A DNA stretch of 52,033 bases from the NCBI RefSeq assembly GCF_025060755.1, contig NZ_JANYUY010000051.1:1-52033 (forward strand), read 5' to 3'. The notes beneath the pieces are model-generated. The model saw nothing but the letters and a program-made list of their open reading frames with translations, was not told the origin of the DNA and made no database searches. Shown piece by piece: positions 1 to 8,405 of the stretch. Made by a program: the position numbers and the translations under genes. The stretch is from Paenibacillus doosanensis (GTDB lineage Bacteria > Bacillota > Bacilli > Paenibacillales > NBRC-103111). The first letter of the stretch is position 1, and each line of letters begins with the position of its first letter.

Positions 1-127
1 CTGCTAGTCATGAACCTCGAAAAGAGACTCCGGGTTCTCTTTTTGCCTTTTTTGCAATGGCTCTGGTCGACCCTCTCATTCCGCTTACCCGTGATGCCGT
101 AAATTGCGACCCGTTCAGCAAGCCCTA
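1..127. repeat. Left copy of perfect 127-bp terminal inverted repeat
   Basis: Bases 1-127 are the exact reverse complement of 51907-52033. Identity stops at base 128 (a here, t in the reverse complement of the other end). The length equals a common maximum k-mer of de Bruijn assemblers, so this copy probably marks a graph-node boundary rather than a natural telomere. It contains the mirror image (about 20-44) of the rho-independent terminator at the right end, and it supplies the last three codons and stop of the truncated ABC transporter gene. Confidence 0.97.
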
Positions 128-1005
128 ATTAGCGTGCCCACCGTGATCTTCCCTGAAGCCGTTACATATAGCCCGGAAATAATCAGCGCGAATTTGAAAG
201 CGGTTCCCAAAAAAGAGGCCGTTTGGCTGCGCAGGTTGGCTTTGGCCATATATGCCAGCGTTCTTTCCTGCATCGGCTTGATGATGTCGAACCATCTTTT
301 GCGTATGAAGGTATCCAACTCCAGCATTCGGTATTCCATGGCGATTTCGCTGTTAAACACCTGCGAGTAATAATATTCGGCCAATCTTTCGTTATTGCCT
401 TCGTCAATCCAGCGCTTGTGGCCTTCGACCGCATTTTTGAAGCCCATCGCAAGCGATGCGGCAATAAGGATAACGGCCAAGAGAAACAAAATCCAAGATG
501 TCGTTGCGGCAAGAACGAGCAGGCTCGCAAGGGCGACAGTTTCCCCCAGCAGCTTCAAAGCGTGGCTTAAAAAATAGGAGAGCCTCTTGATCGTAGGCGT
601 CGTCATATCGATTTGCAGCGCCAGCTCGGCATCGTCAAACATACGCAGCGGAACCTTCCGCATCATGTCGCCAAGCTGCTTCTGCATGCCGACCGCATAA
701 CGGGTAAACAGCGTAAAATCGAAAATGCTCGGCAGCATGGCGTACAACGCGTTCAGAAAGAGAAAGGCGACGAGCACGCAAATCCACAGGCCAATCCGCC
801 CAAAATCCCCCGATTGTGCCGCCCCCGCGGCAATCGTATCGATAATCCGTTTGGTTACGACCAAAAATAGCACGGGAAGCGCCGCCCCGGTCGTGCAAAT
901 CGCCGACCAATACAAAAGGTTGCGGCGGTCAATCTCCCAGGCCTTCCTAAAGGCCCACTTCAGTACAGCGAAATCGGCTTTAATTCGGCTCGCTACTTTT
1001 CCCAT
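115..1005 (-). pseudogene. ABC exporter, membrane domain only, cut at the contig end
   Basis: The reading frame encodes the N-terminal transmembrane part of an ABC exporter (ABC_membrane type) with several hydrophobic helices, for example around residues 35-55, 75-95 and 155-190. The nucleotide-binding domain expected after about residue 330 is absent. The protein follows the family pattern up to '...GKITVGTLI' (about residue 293) and then ends with R-A-C-stop. Those codons lie in the 127-bp terminal repeat and are identical to the end of the SLH protein at the right edge, so the C-terminus is not native. The ATG at 1005 has a good ribosome site (aaggagagg). The true gene is probably intact in the genome and broken only by the contig end, although a real recombination cannot be excluded. 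The transported substrate cannot be told from the membrane domain. Confidence 0.8.
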
Positions 1006-1178
1006 AGTCCTCTCCTTTTCATCGATCGTTCAGATAGTAGATTCTACCATAATTTAGCAGCCAAAATCTTTATTTTAATTGTCCGTTTTATTCCTATATT
1101 TCATTTTTTTTACTTGTGACAATAAAAAAAGCCACTTGCGGCTTATCAAGACCTAAATTTAAAAAACTCAGATTAAAT

Positions 1179-1212
1179 AAAGGCAGTCGATCATCTTAGA
1201 CCGACTGCCTTT
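1179..1212 (-). terminator. Terminator after the APH-type gene
   Basis: An 11-bp perfect stem (aaaggcagtcg pairing with cgactgccttt) lies just downstream of the APH-like gene on the minus strand, followed by T-rich sequence on that strand. A second short hairpin (aagcc/ggctt) lies near 1130-1145. Confidence 0.8.
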
Positions 1213-1230
1213 CCATTAGTAACGATTCCG

Positions 1231-2091
1231 TTACACTGACTTCCAATATTCCCACGCTTTTAAGTAATCCTCCAAATCATGTGGATGGTGTCTTATACAG
1301 ATCCCAATTCGACAATATAGCTGAAAGACTACTTCCTCAATTAACCTTGATCTTTCAATAGGTTCATGATGCAGCAAGTCAAATGCTACCATTAATGTTT
1401 CTAGGTTCAAATCGTCTGGAGAAGAGCAAAAAGCATAAGTGAAATCGTATAGCATAGGACCAATCATCGGTGATGGGTCAATTACACCAACCAATGAGCG
1501 TTCATAAAACACAAAATTATGTACACCAGTATCTCCATGCAGCAAATATCTTACTATTTGATCTTCATGTTTCGATATATTTTCAAATATTGATTCTACT
1601 CTATTGTAATCCTCAATGGATAAAAGGCTTCCCCAATCGTTTCTCGTATCCACCAAACTCCGGTAGTTCCACTCTCGCCAAGACTGAACCGGAGATCCTA
1701 GTCTTCCCCATTTGTCCGTTTGCACATATTTTTCGTAATTATTGAAAAGTTCTTTTACTAAGATTGTCAGCCAATTTATTTTTAATCCTCGATTATAATG
1801 AGTTGTGCATGTAATGTATGTATACACGATATACGCTTTAGCAGGATCAGTAAAGATAATTTCGGGAAAAAGTTTAAGATGTTGATAAGTTTCAAGAAAT
1901 TGTTCGGTCAACGCAATTTGATGCGGACGGTCAATTTTCAGAACGTAATTTGCTTCGTCGCGCTCTGAAAGAAAATAAACAATACCATCAGTAGATCCGG
2001 TCTTATTATTGGTTGCAATAACATTATTATTAATAATGCCTTTTTCATAAAGAGTGTTGATGATGCTGGTAACATCTGCTTTTTCTAACAT
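1231..2091 (-). CDS. APH-family phosphotransferase (aminoglycoside-phosphotransferase fold)
   Basis: A 286-residue small-molecule kinase of the APH/choline-kinase superfamily. The catalytic motif HGDTGVHN is at residues 185-192 (catalytic Asp187, metal ligand Asn192), the DFG-equivalent VIDPSP has Asp205, and Lys52 in 'YVLKIDRP' is the candidate ATP-binding lysine. Length fits the family. The ATG at 2091 follows aaggggg. The gene has its own sigma-A-like promoter and terminator, so it is monocistronic. Its base composition and codon use are much more AT-rich than the neighbouring genes, which suggests recent acquisition. The family includes antibiotic kinases and kinases of sugars, homoserine or choline; nothing here fixes the substrate, so a resistance role is only a possibility. 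Confidence 0.85.
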   Translation of the reverse strand: MLEKADVTSIINTLYEKGIINNNVIATNNKTGSTDGIVYFLSERDEANYVLKIDRPHQIALTEQFLETYQHLKLFPEIIFTDPAKAYIVYTYITCTTHYNRGLKINWLTILVKELFNNYEKYVQTDKWGRLGSPVQSWREWNYRSLVDTRNDWGSLLSIEDYNRVESIFENISKHEDQIVRYLLHGDTGVHNFVFYERSLVGVIDPSPMIGPMLYDFTYAFCSSPDDLNLETLMVAFDLLHHEPIERSRLIEEVVFQLYCRIGICIRHHPHDLEDYLKAWEYWKSV

Positions 2092-2153
2092 TATTCATTC
2101 CCCCTTAAACCTAACCTAGATGAAATGTAATTTTTACCAAATCATTCATTTAA

Positions 2154-2182
2154 ATAATATAGTGGTTTTGAAGGGGATACAA
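2154..2182 (-). promoter_or_regulatory. Sigma-A-type promoter of the APH-like gene
   Basis: Read on the minus strand, TTGTAT (2182-2177) and TATTAT (2159-2154) are separated by 17 bases, about 60 bases upstream of the ATG at 2091. Confidence 0.6.
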
Positions 2183-2221
2183 GATAGTGTTTTGTTTTAG
2201 TCAACTATGCAACCGAAAAAT

Positions 2222-2264
2222 AGAGGATATATGCTCATATACTGAACATAGACCCTCTTGTTAT
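2222..2264 (-). terminator. Probable terminator of the HD-domain gene
   Basis: An imperfect hairpin based on agagg/cctct with an internal atatgctcatat palindrome, followed on the minus strand by attttt. It lies just downstream of the HD gene stop. Confidence 0.4.
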
Positions 2265-2326
2265 TGTACTACACAGCTCTTTTTCATTCATTTGACGCGC
2301 AAATCCGCTTAATCGACCGTACCCGA

Positions 2327-2872
2327 TTACGCCGGCCGCAAACCTTCCCGCAGCTGAACGATAAAATCTTGGGCGAATTGCTGCATACCGGCATACACTT
2401 CCTGCGCCTCCGGCAAATAACACATCCCTTGACCGAGCACGTGGCGCTCGAAATAATCGAGCGTTTCTTCGAGGCTCTGCCCTCTCGCCGTTCCCGTGCA
2501 CAACGATTTCACGATCAGATACGTGCGGCCGCCCTCAATCATATGAGCGTCGTGAAGCAGCTTGCCCTCCAGCGTCTCGGGGATTTCATCCTTCTGCGAT
2601 TCCCAGGCTATTTTGACGATACGGTCGACGGCTTCCTGCGGCAAACCCTCGCTATGCAAATATTCTCGGATCAAGTCTTCGCGCAAATAAATAAAACCGT
2701 GAAAATAGCATCCGTACTCGATCCACTCGCTATCGGCCGCCATCTCCGGATAGAAAACCAGCAGCTTCCTGGCCGACTGCATCATCCGTTCAATATGGCT
2801 GATATCATGCATAATGTCTTTATGCTCGTAAAAAGGGCTGACAAATTCGGCAAGACGGTTCCGATCGATCAT
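2327..2872 (-). CDS. HD-domain protein, possible metal-dependent phosphohydrolase
   Basis: A 181-residue protein. The ATG at 2872 is preferred because ggaggga lies directly before it; an 18-codon longer frame has no such site. HD-like motifs are 'MHDISHIERM' (His22, Asp23, His26) and 'LLHDAHMIEGG' (His107-Asp108). The central HD doublet is written 'YFHGF' (His58-Gly59), so the usual metal-ligand Asp is missing there. That may mean altered metal binding, loss of activity, or ligation by neighbouring residues. The protein looks soluble with no signal peptide. The nearest familiar proteins are uncharacterised HD-superfamily hydrolases, and the substrate is unknown. It is divergent from the histidine phosphatase at 3015, with a 142-base region between them. 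Confidence 0.7.
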   Translation of the reverse strand: MIDRNRLAEFVSPFYEHKDIMHDISHIERMMQSARKLLVFYPEMAADSEWIEYGCYFHGFIYLREDLIREYLHSEGLPQEAVDRIVKIAWESQKDEIPETLEGKLLHDAHMIEGGRTYLIVKSLCTGTARGQSLEETLDYFERHVLGQGMCYLPEAQEVYAGMQQFAQDFIVQLREGLRPA

Positions 2873-3014
2873 GTTCTCCCTCCATTCGCTTTGGGATAGG
2901 ATACATATTTTTCCATGGGATGTCAATAGAAAAAAACGTTTACAGCGGAGCGAATGCTTGGTAACCTATTCATACAGTTTATGGAAAATAAAGCATGGAA
3001 AGGAACCCGCTGTC

Positions 3015-3614
3015 ATGAGCACACAGTTCTACCTGGTTAGACACGGCATAAAGGAAAAAGGAATTCATGACGTCGCCCTCGCTCCCGAAGGGGTGCGGCA
3101 AGCACGGAAGACGGGCAGTTATTTGCGCGCCAAGCCGATCCGTAAAATCGTCAGCAGCCCGCTGCTGAGGGCCAAGCAAACCGCGCAGCTGATAGCGGAA
3201 GCGGTCGGGGCGCCTGTGACGGAAAATATTCGGCTTCGGGAACGGGCTAATTGGGGGGACCTGCCCGGGCAAACCTTCGAACAGTTCGTGGAGATGTGGG
3301 AACGCTGCACGAGGGATAGAGATTTTATCCCGCCGGTCGGCGACTCGGCGAGGAAAGCCGGTGAACGTATGGCTTCCTGCCTGCAAGAGCTCGCCGCCGA
3401 ACACCCTCAGGAAAGCTTGATCATCGTAACGCACGGCGGGCTGATTACCGATTTCCTCGTCAACGTATTTATGGAGGAACAATTGAATGAACGGCATCCG
3501 GACTTTGTTAATGAACAAAGCCAATTGATCCCGGAATGCTCCATAACGAATGTGGTCTATCAAGACGGGATATTCCACTTCGCTCGGCTTGCCGATGTCG
3601 CTCATTTGCTGTAA
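3015..3614 (+). CDS. Histidine phosphatase family protein (phosphoglycerate-mutase-like)
   Basis: A 199-residue protein. The ATG at 3015 opens 'MSTQFYLVRHG', the signature of the histidine-phosphatase superfamily. Phospho-acceptor His10 in RHG, the 'SSPLLRAKQTA' substrate loop, the acidic 'LRERANWG' and the second catalytic His140 in 'IIVTHGG' are all present. Upstream in-frame codons back to 2871 are not supported by a ribosome site. The family includes cofactor-dependent mutases, alpha-ribazole phosphatase and broad phosphatases. The short length and lack of a mutase insert favour a phosphatase. No metabolic neighbour indicates the substrate. Confidence 0.85.
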   Translation: MSTQFYLVRHGIKEKGIHDVALAPEGVRQARKTGSYLRAKPIRKIVSSPLLRAKQTAQLIAEAVGAPVTENIRLRERANWGDLPGQTFEQFVEMWERCTRDRDFIPPVGDSARKAGERMASCLQELAAEHPQESLIIVTHGGLITDFLVNVFMEEQLNERHPDFVNEQSQLIPECSITNVVYQDGIFHFARLADVAHLL

Positions 3615-3680
3615 TCGTGCAAGTTCGACCACACCCTCGGTCAAATGTCCACATCCACTGACCGTTTAGCGAAGCGCGTT

Positions 3681-3713
3681 CGCACCGCGCATATTCTCCC
3701 TGCACGCGGTGCG
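3681..3713. terminator. Hairpin between convergent genes
   Basis: A 9-bp perfect stem (cgcaccgcg/cgcggtgcg) with a 15-base loop between the convergent phosphatase and phosphoesterase genes. There is no T-run, so a terminator role is only plausible. Confidence 0.3.
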
Positions 3714-3740
3714 GCGCTGTATGCCGGCGGTCAGCCCACG

Positions 3741-4670
3741 TCAATAAAGAAGCGTCCGATCCGATATGCGGGCCGTCACGACATGGCCCCCCGCATGATT
3801 GCGGTGACCGCAGGCAACCGGGTCCGGCCCCACGAAGCCCGCTCCTCTCCCCTCGATCGTCAGCTTCCCCGGCTCCAGCGTAACGATGGCGTATAACGCC
3901 TCTTCATACGGCGCGGTGCTGGCGAGCAGAGGATAAGCTTCGCACACCTCCTGCGAATAGCGGGTCGCTGCGTACGATTTTCCCATATAGAAGTAAGACA
4001 TGCTGTTGATATGCACGAAATAGATGTCGTCGATCACCTTGACGCCGTCCAGATGGTTGTGGCCGTTCAAGCAGGCAATCACTTTGCGGAAGCCCGCCTT
4101 GGCGTTAGCCTCCCGCAAAATCGAGCGCAGCTCGTCGCTGTTCTTGATGCCGTAATTGAAATCGTTGAACGGCGACTCCAGATTATGATGGCTGAACAGC
4201 ACCGTCGGTTTATTCGTGGCGGCTAGGTCCTCTCTCAGCCAGTCGAGCTGCTCCGGGGTCAGATTGCTGATCGCCTCGGGATGCTGATGGTAATTGCCGT
4301 GCTCATAGCCGACATACCGGCCGTCCAGCAGCAAGTAGTTGGCGTCCAGCACGACGAAATGATAACCGCCGCTGTCGAAGGAATAATAATTCCGTTCCAT
4401 CCCGAGAAACTCCATGATCGCCCGCTTGTCGCAGCGGTCCATATCGTGATTTCCGAGCACATGATATTTCGCTCCCGGAAACCGTTCCCACGTGGCGACG
4501 AACGGTTTATTTTCCGGAACGGGGAAACAGAAGTCGCCCAGTTGAATAATAAAATCGACCTTCTCCTCCGTCATCCGTTCGATAAACCGGTTCAGCCGCT
4601 CTTCGGCGCGGTACATAAAATCTTGATGAACGTCGGCCATTACGCCGAACCGGATCTTTAAACTCGTCAT
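3741..4670 (-). CDS. Calcineurin-like metallophosphoesterase at the end of the sugar-transport operon
   Basis: A 309-residue protein with the full metallophosphoesterase motif series: 'MADVHQD' (Asp13, His15), 'QLGDFCFP' (Asp46), 'LGNHDMD' (Asn75-His76 region), 'FSHHNLE' and 'LNGHNHLDG'. These ligate a dinuclear metal centre that hydrolyses phosphomono- or diesters. No signal peptide is visible, so it should act in the cytoplasm. The ATG at 4670 follows gagaaggg and lies 44 bases behind the YtcP-like permease, in the same direction, so it is probably the last gene of the lipoprotein-permease-permease operon. That context suggests it acts on the imported compound or a phosphorylated derivative, for example a phosphodiester-linked sugar. 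This is inference. Confidence 0.85.
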   Translation of the reverse strand: MTSLKIRFGVMADVHQDFMYRAEERLNRFIERMTEEKVDFIIQLGDFCFPVPENKPFVATWERFPGAKYHVLGNHDMDRCDKRAIMEFLGMERNYYSFDSGGYHFVVLDANYLLLDGRYVGYEHGNYHQHPEAISNLTPEQLDWLREDLAATNKPTVLFSHHNLESPFNDFNYGIKNSDELRSILREANAKAGFRKVIACLNGHNHLDGVKVIDDIYFVHINSMSYFYMGKSYAATRYSQEVCEAYPLLASTAPYEEALYAIVTLEPGKLTIEGRGAGFVGPDPVACGHRNHAGGHVVTARISDRTLLY

Positions 4671-4714
4671 ATTGCGAAACCCTTCTCTCCATTGAATTTA
4701 AGGCGGCAAACGCT

Positions 4715-5605
4715 TTATTCTTTGACCGAGCCGAGCACGATCCCGTGAATGAAATACCGCTGCAGGAACGGGTAAATGAGCAGAATCGGAATCATGCTGA
4801 CCATCACCTTCGCCGAATTCAGACCCTGATCGGAGGTTTGCATGATCGTCTTCAGCATCTCCGGATCGATATTGTCCAGTTGGGCCGGCTGCAGCAGAAA
4901 GGTGTTAATATACGTTTGCAGAGGCATATTATGGGGATTGTGAATCAACACCAGCCCGTCGAAAAAAGCGTTCCAATGCCCGACGACGCTGAGCAGCGTG
5001 ACCGTCGCAATCGCCGGAAGGCCGAGCGGAACGTACAACCGGACCAGCGTATTCCAAGGTCCCGCCCCGTCGATCATCGCCGCTTCGTCCAGCTCCTTGG
5101 GCAAATTGCGGTAAAAGTTCATCAGCAAGATGACATTGAACACCGGCACCGCGCCCGGCAGCACGAGCGCCCAGATCGTATCGATCAAGCCGACGGCGCG
5201 GACCGTAAGATACCAGGGGATTAAGCCGCCGCTGAACAGCATCGCGATCACGAGCGCCCACATGTAAATATTTCGCCCTTTAAATCGCTGCGGCGTACGG
5301 GATAAAGGGAACGCCATCAATAAAGTCAGCACGAATTGAATCGAGCCGCCGAGCAGTACCCGCTTCAGCGAAACGCCGAACGAGACAAAAAATTGCTTGT
5401 CGCTCATCAGCGTCTTGTAGTTAGCCAAGCTGAACTGGACGGGGAATACCGTGACGCGTCCCGCGGAAACCGCCGCTTTATCGCTTAAAGAGACGGATAC
5501 GGAGTTGAGAATCGGAAATAAGGACAGAAAGGCAATCGACAGCAAAACAATCAGAATGACGGCATTGACCGCGACAGCGCCGATCCCTTTACCGTATGTT
5601 GTCAC
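4715..5605 (-). CDS. ABC sugar importer permease, YtcP/LplC-like
   Basis: An inner-membrane permease of the CUT1 carbohydrate class, about 296 residues with six predicted helices. The EAA loop that contacts the ATPase is 'LPKELDEAAMIDGAGPWNTL'-like, in the last third. The end '...YFIHGIVLGSVKE' is typical of YtcP/LplC proteins. I prefer the GTG at 5605 ('M-TTYGKGIG') because it lies 17 bases after the upstream permease stop with gaaagg before it; a TTG at 5644 would give 13 more residues overlapping that gene. It pairs with the LplB-like permease at 5622 and the lipoprotein at 6571. No ATPase gene is nearby, so a shared MsmX-type ATPase is expected. Confidence 0.85.
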   Translation of the reverse strand: MTTYGKGIGAVAVNAVILIVLLSIAFLSLFPILNSVSVSLSDKAAVSAGRVTVFPVQFSLANYKTLMSDKQFFVSFGVSLKRVLLGGSIQFVLTLLMAFPLSRTPQRFKGRNIYMWALVIAMLFSGGLIPWYLTVRAVGLIDTIWALVLPGAVPVFNVILLMNFYRNLPKELDEAAMIDGAGPWNTLVRLYVPLGLPAIATVTLLSVVGHWNAFFDGLVLIHNPHNMPLQTYINTFLLQPAQLDNIDPEMLKTIMQTSDQGLNSAKVMVSMIPILLIYPFLQRYFIHGIVLGSVKE

Positions 5606-5621
5606 CTCTATACACGACCTT

Positions 5622-6512
5622 TCAGAAAATACGGTAATTGGCAAAGCGTGAAGCCAGCGTATAGGAAAACACGATCAGAAAGAAGCTGATCACCGACTTC
5701 AGCAGGCCGACCGCGCTGGCGATCCCGTACTGGGAATGCAGCAGGCCGACGCGGTACACGTAAGTATCGATCACATCGCCCGAAGCATAAACGAGCGGAT
5801 TGTACAGATTCAATATTTGGTCGAAGCCTGCGCTCAGCACCTTCTCCAGCGACAATGTAGCGAGCAAAATAATCGTTGCGGCGATGCCGGGCAAAGTGAC
5901 ATGCAGCAGCTTATGCCAACGGTTCGCTCCGTCAATCTCCGCCGCCTCGTACAGCGAAGGATTAATCGCGGTCAGCGCCGCGAGATACACGATGGCGGAA
6001 AAGCCGAAATCCCTCCATACGTCGCTGCCGACCAGCACATAAGGGAACCAGTCGTTGCTGCCGAGAAACAGGATCGGCTCGTAGCCAAGCAGCGCAATCG
6101 CTTGGTTCACGATGCCGCGCAGCGACAAAAGCTGCGTCAGGATGACCGACAAGATGACCCAGGACATAAAATGCGGCAAATAGACGATCGTCTGAATCCA
6201 TCGCTTGAGGCCGCGCAGCTTCAGCTCGTTCAGCAGCAAAGCGAAGGCGAGCGGAACGATCAGATGAGCCGCTATTTTCAACACGGAAATAAACACGGTG
6301 TTATAGAAAATGATCTTGCTGTCCGAAATCTGAAACATATACTGGATATTGTCGAGCCCGACCCAGGGCGATCCCCAAATCCCCTTGGCGGGGAGAAATT
6401 TCTTGAAGGCGATGACCGCCCCCAGCATCGGGTAATAATGAAAGACGGCAAGCAGCAGCATCCCGGGCAACAGCATGAGATGGTAGTGCAGCTGGATCTT
6501 TTTGCTTTCCAT
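5622..6512 (-). CDS. ABC sugar importer permease, LplB-like
   Basis: A 296-residue CUT1-type permease, six hydrophobic helices, beginning 'MESKKIQLHYHLMLLPGMLLL' like LplB/YteP proteins. The EAA loop is 'PSLYEAAEIDGANRWHKL', near residue 190. The ATG at 6512 follows gaaagga. It forms the heterodimer with the YtcP-like permease downstream. In Bacillus and Paenibacillus this subfamily serves pectin- or rhamnogalacturonan-derived oligosaccharides and similar oligomers; the exact sugar is not determined by the sequence. Confidence 0.88.
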   Translation of the reverse strand: MESKKIQLHYHLMLLPGMLLLAVFHYYPMLGAVIAFKKFLPAKGIWGSPWVGLDNIQYMFQISDSKIIFYNTVFISVLKIAAHLIVPLAFALLLNELKLRGLKRWIQTIVYLPHFMSWVILSVILTQLLSLRGIVNQAIALLGYEPILFLGSNDWFPYVLVGSDVWRDFGFSAIVYLAALTAINPSLYEAAEIDGANRWHKLLHVTLPGIAATIILLATLSLEKVLSAGFDQILNLYNPLVYASGDVIDTYVYRVGLLHSQYGIASAVGLLKSVISFFLIVFSYTLASRFANYRIF

Positions 6513-6570
6513 ACTCTCGTTCCTTTCTTCGAGGCGACTGAAGAAGCGGGAGGACGTACGGCCCTGCCGC

Positions 6571-8259
6571 TTATTTCATCCGGTCGACCTCCGCTTGAAC
6601 TTCTTTGGTGACGTCGCCGCCGCCCTGCTTCTTCCACTCCGATACGAACGTATCGAAATAATCAAGCGGCTTATCCCCGACAATAATTCGCAGGAACGAT
6701 TCGTCCTCCAGTTTGGACAAATTCGTCCATTTCATTTCCATAGACTTCGTAATTCCGTAAAATTCGCTGTATACCTCGGTATTAATCGGATTAAGCACGC
6801 TTTTTCCGCCGTTGAACTGGTACAAAATATACGCCCAATCCGAAGGAGACGCCTTCAGGGCACCCATTCCCTTCTGATATTGATCGAACAGCTTCATATC
6901 CGATTCGGGCAGCTCTTCTCTCTTCAGCTTGCCGCTCGCTGCGTCCTGCAATCGCTGAAAGCGGTCGTACACGGTCGATTTCACGCGGAAGGTTCGCTGG
7001 ATCGGCCGGACCTGCCAGTTGGTGCCGGGACTTTCGCTGTACACTTTGGGGTAGCCGGGCGCCATATTATCCATATCCGTAAACCAGTTGATCAATTTAA
7101 TAATCGCCTCCGGGTGCTGAGCCCCTTTCTTGACGACCATAATCCGGCCCATCGGGTTCGGCTGGCGGTTATACCATTTGCCGTCCGGGGCAGCCAGGAT
7201 GAACGAATCCCATTCGGCCTTCGGATCGTTTTTGACCGAATCCGCGAGCGACTTGGCCGGAGCCCATGTGTACCCGGTAGAAATGCCCGCCTTGCCGGCG
7301 CTTATATCTTTGGCCACCTGATCCGGCTTAATCGTCCCGAACTCTTTGTCGATAAGTCCCGCCGCATACCAATCCCGGAGCTTGCCGAGCGCCTGCTTCG
7401 TCTCCGGCAAAGTGGAACCGTATACAATTTTTCCGTTCGCATCTTTCACCCATATTTTAGGAAACGACTTGAAGGCGGTGAAAATTCCGTCGAACGAATT
7501 GTAGTTGGTCGTACCTGTGACGAAGGTTGACGTCCCCTGCAGACCGTATGTGTCTTTCTTGCCGTTGCCGTCGGGGTCCTGCTCGATAAACGCGCGCGCC
7601 ACCTTTTCCAAATCATCCGTCGTAATGACCTTGGGCAGCTCGATGCCCACCTTCTTCAGCCAATCCGTACGAATCCAGACGATGTTATCGTTATCATGCG
7701 CGGGCACGGTGGACGGGATGCCGTACAGCTTGTCTTTATAAGTGACTTTCTTGACGAAGTCGGGGCCGAAGCCGGAGATTACATTTTTCAGCAGCGGCGA
7801 CGCATAGTCTTCATACGCCTTCGTCAAATCCTCCACCATATCCGATTCCACGAGCAGGTTAAAATCGCTTTCGGATACGAACAGAAAATCCGGAATATCG
7901 TTGCTGGAGACGAGCAAGCTCACCTTCTGATCGTAGCCGGATTGCGGCGCTTCGAACGCGTGATTGATTTTGATGTTAAACTTCTCCTCGATCATTTGGG
8001 TATAGCGGTTATCCGTCAGCGTATCTTTGCTGCCCTCGGGCCACTTGTTCTCCGCCGGCGTGTAATAGCCGAGATTAACCGTCACCGGTTCGCTGTACTT
8101 GCCATACGGATCTGGCTTCTCCCCCGCGTCGCCCGTCTGCGGCTGAGAGACATCGGCCTCCCCGCCGCTGCAGCCCGATACGGTAAGCGCTAATAGCGTA
8201 ACGATGGGAACCAGCGTTTTCGTCATGCGTGTCATGCGCTGGAATGGAAATTTGCTCAC
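6571..8259 (-). CDS. Solute-binding lipoprotein of the LplA/YtcQ type
   Basis: A 562-residue extracellular solute-binding lipoprotein. The GTG start at 8259 follows aggggg. The N-terminus has basic residues, a hydrophobic stretch and a lipobox 'LTVSGC' (modified Cys about residue 30), so the mature protein is membrane-tethered. The length of about 550 residues matches the large LplA/YtcQ family that works with LplB/YtcP permeases rather than the roughly 430-residue MalE type. It is the first gene of the transport operon and lies 146 bases downstream of the response-regulator gene, which probably controls it. The ligand is probably an oligosaccharide (inference). Confidence 0.88.
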   Translation of the reverse strand: MSKFPFQRMTRMTKTLVPIVTLLALTVSGCSGGEADVSQPQTGDAGEKPDPYGKYSEPVTVNLGYYTPAENKWPEGSKDTLTDNRYTQMIEEKFNIKINHAFEAPQSGYDQKVSLLVSSNDIPDFLFVSESDFNLLVESDMVEDLTKAYEDYASPLLKNVISGFGPDFVKKVTYKDKLYGIPSTVPAHDNDNIVWIRTDWLKKVGIELPKVITTDDLEKVARAFIEQDPDGNGKKDTYGLQGTSTFVTGTTNYNSFDGIFTAFKSFPKIWVKDANGKIVYGSTLPETKQALGKLRDWYAAGLIDKEFGTIKPDQVAKDISAGKAGISTGYTWAPAKSLADSVKNDPKAEWDSFILAAPDGKWYNRQPNPMGRIMVVKKGAQHPEAIIKLINWFTDMDNMAPGYPKVYSESPGTNWQVRPIQRTFRVKSTVYDRFQRLQDAASGKLKREELPESDMKLFDQYQKGMGALKASPSDWAYILYQFNGGKSVLNPINTEVYSEFYGITKSMEMKWTNLSKLEDESFLRIIVGDKPLDYFDTFVSEWKKQGGGDVTKEVQAEVDRMK

Positions 8260-8405
8260 TTGTGCAACCCCCTGTGATTAGTAGTTTTCGCTTCTGCTTT
8301 ATTGTATAGGACGGCCGCCCGGGAGCGAGAGACACGGCTGCTGCCGGCACAGTAGAAAAAAGATATTTTTTCGCGAACCGTTTTCCCCGTCCGGCGGCAC
8401 ATTCC

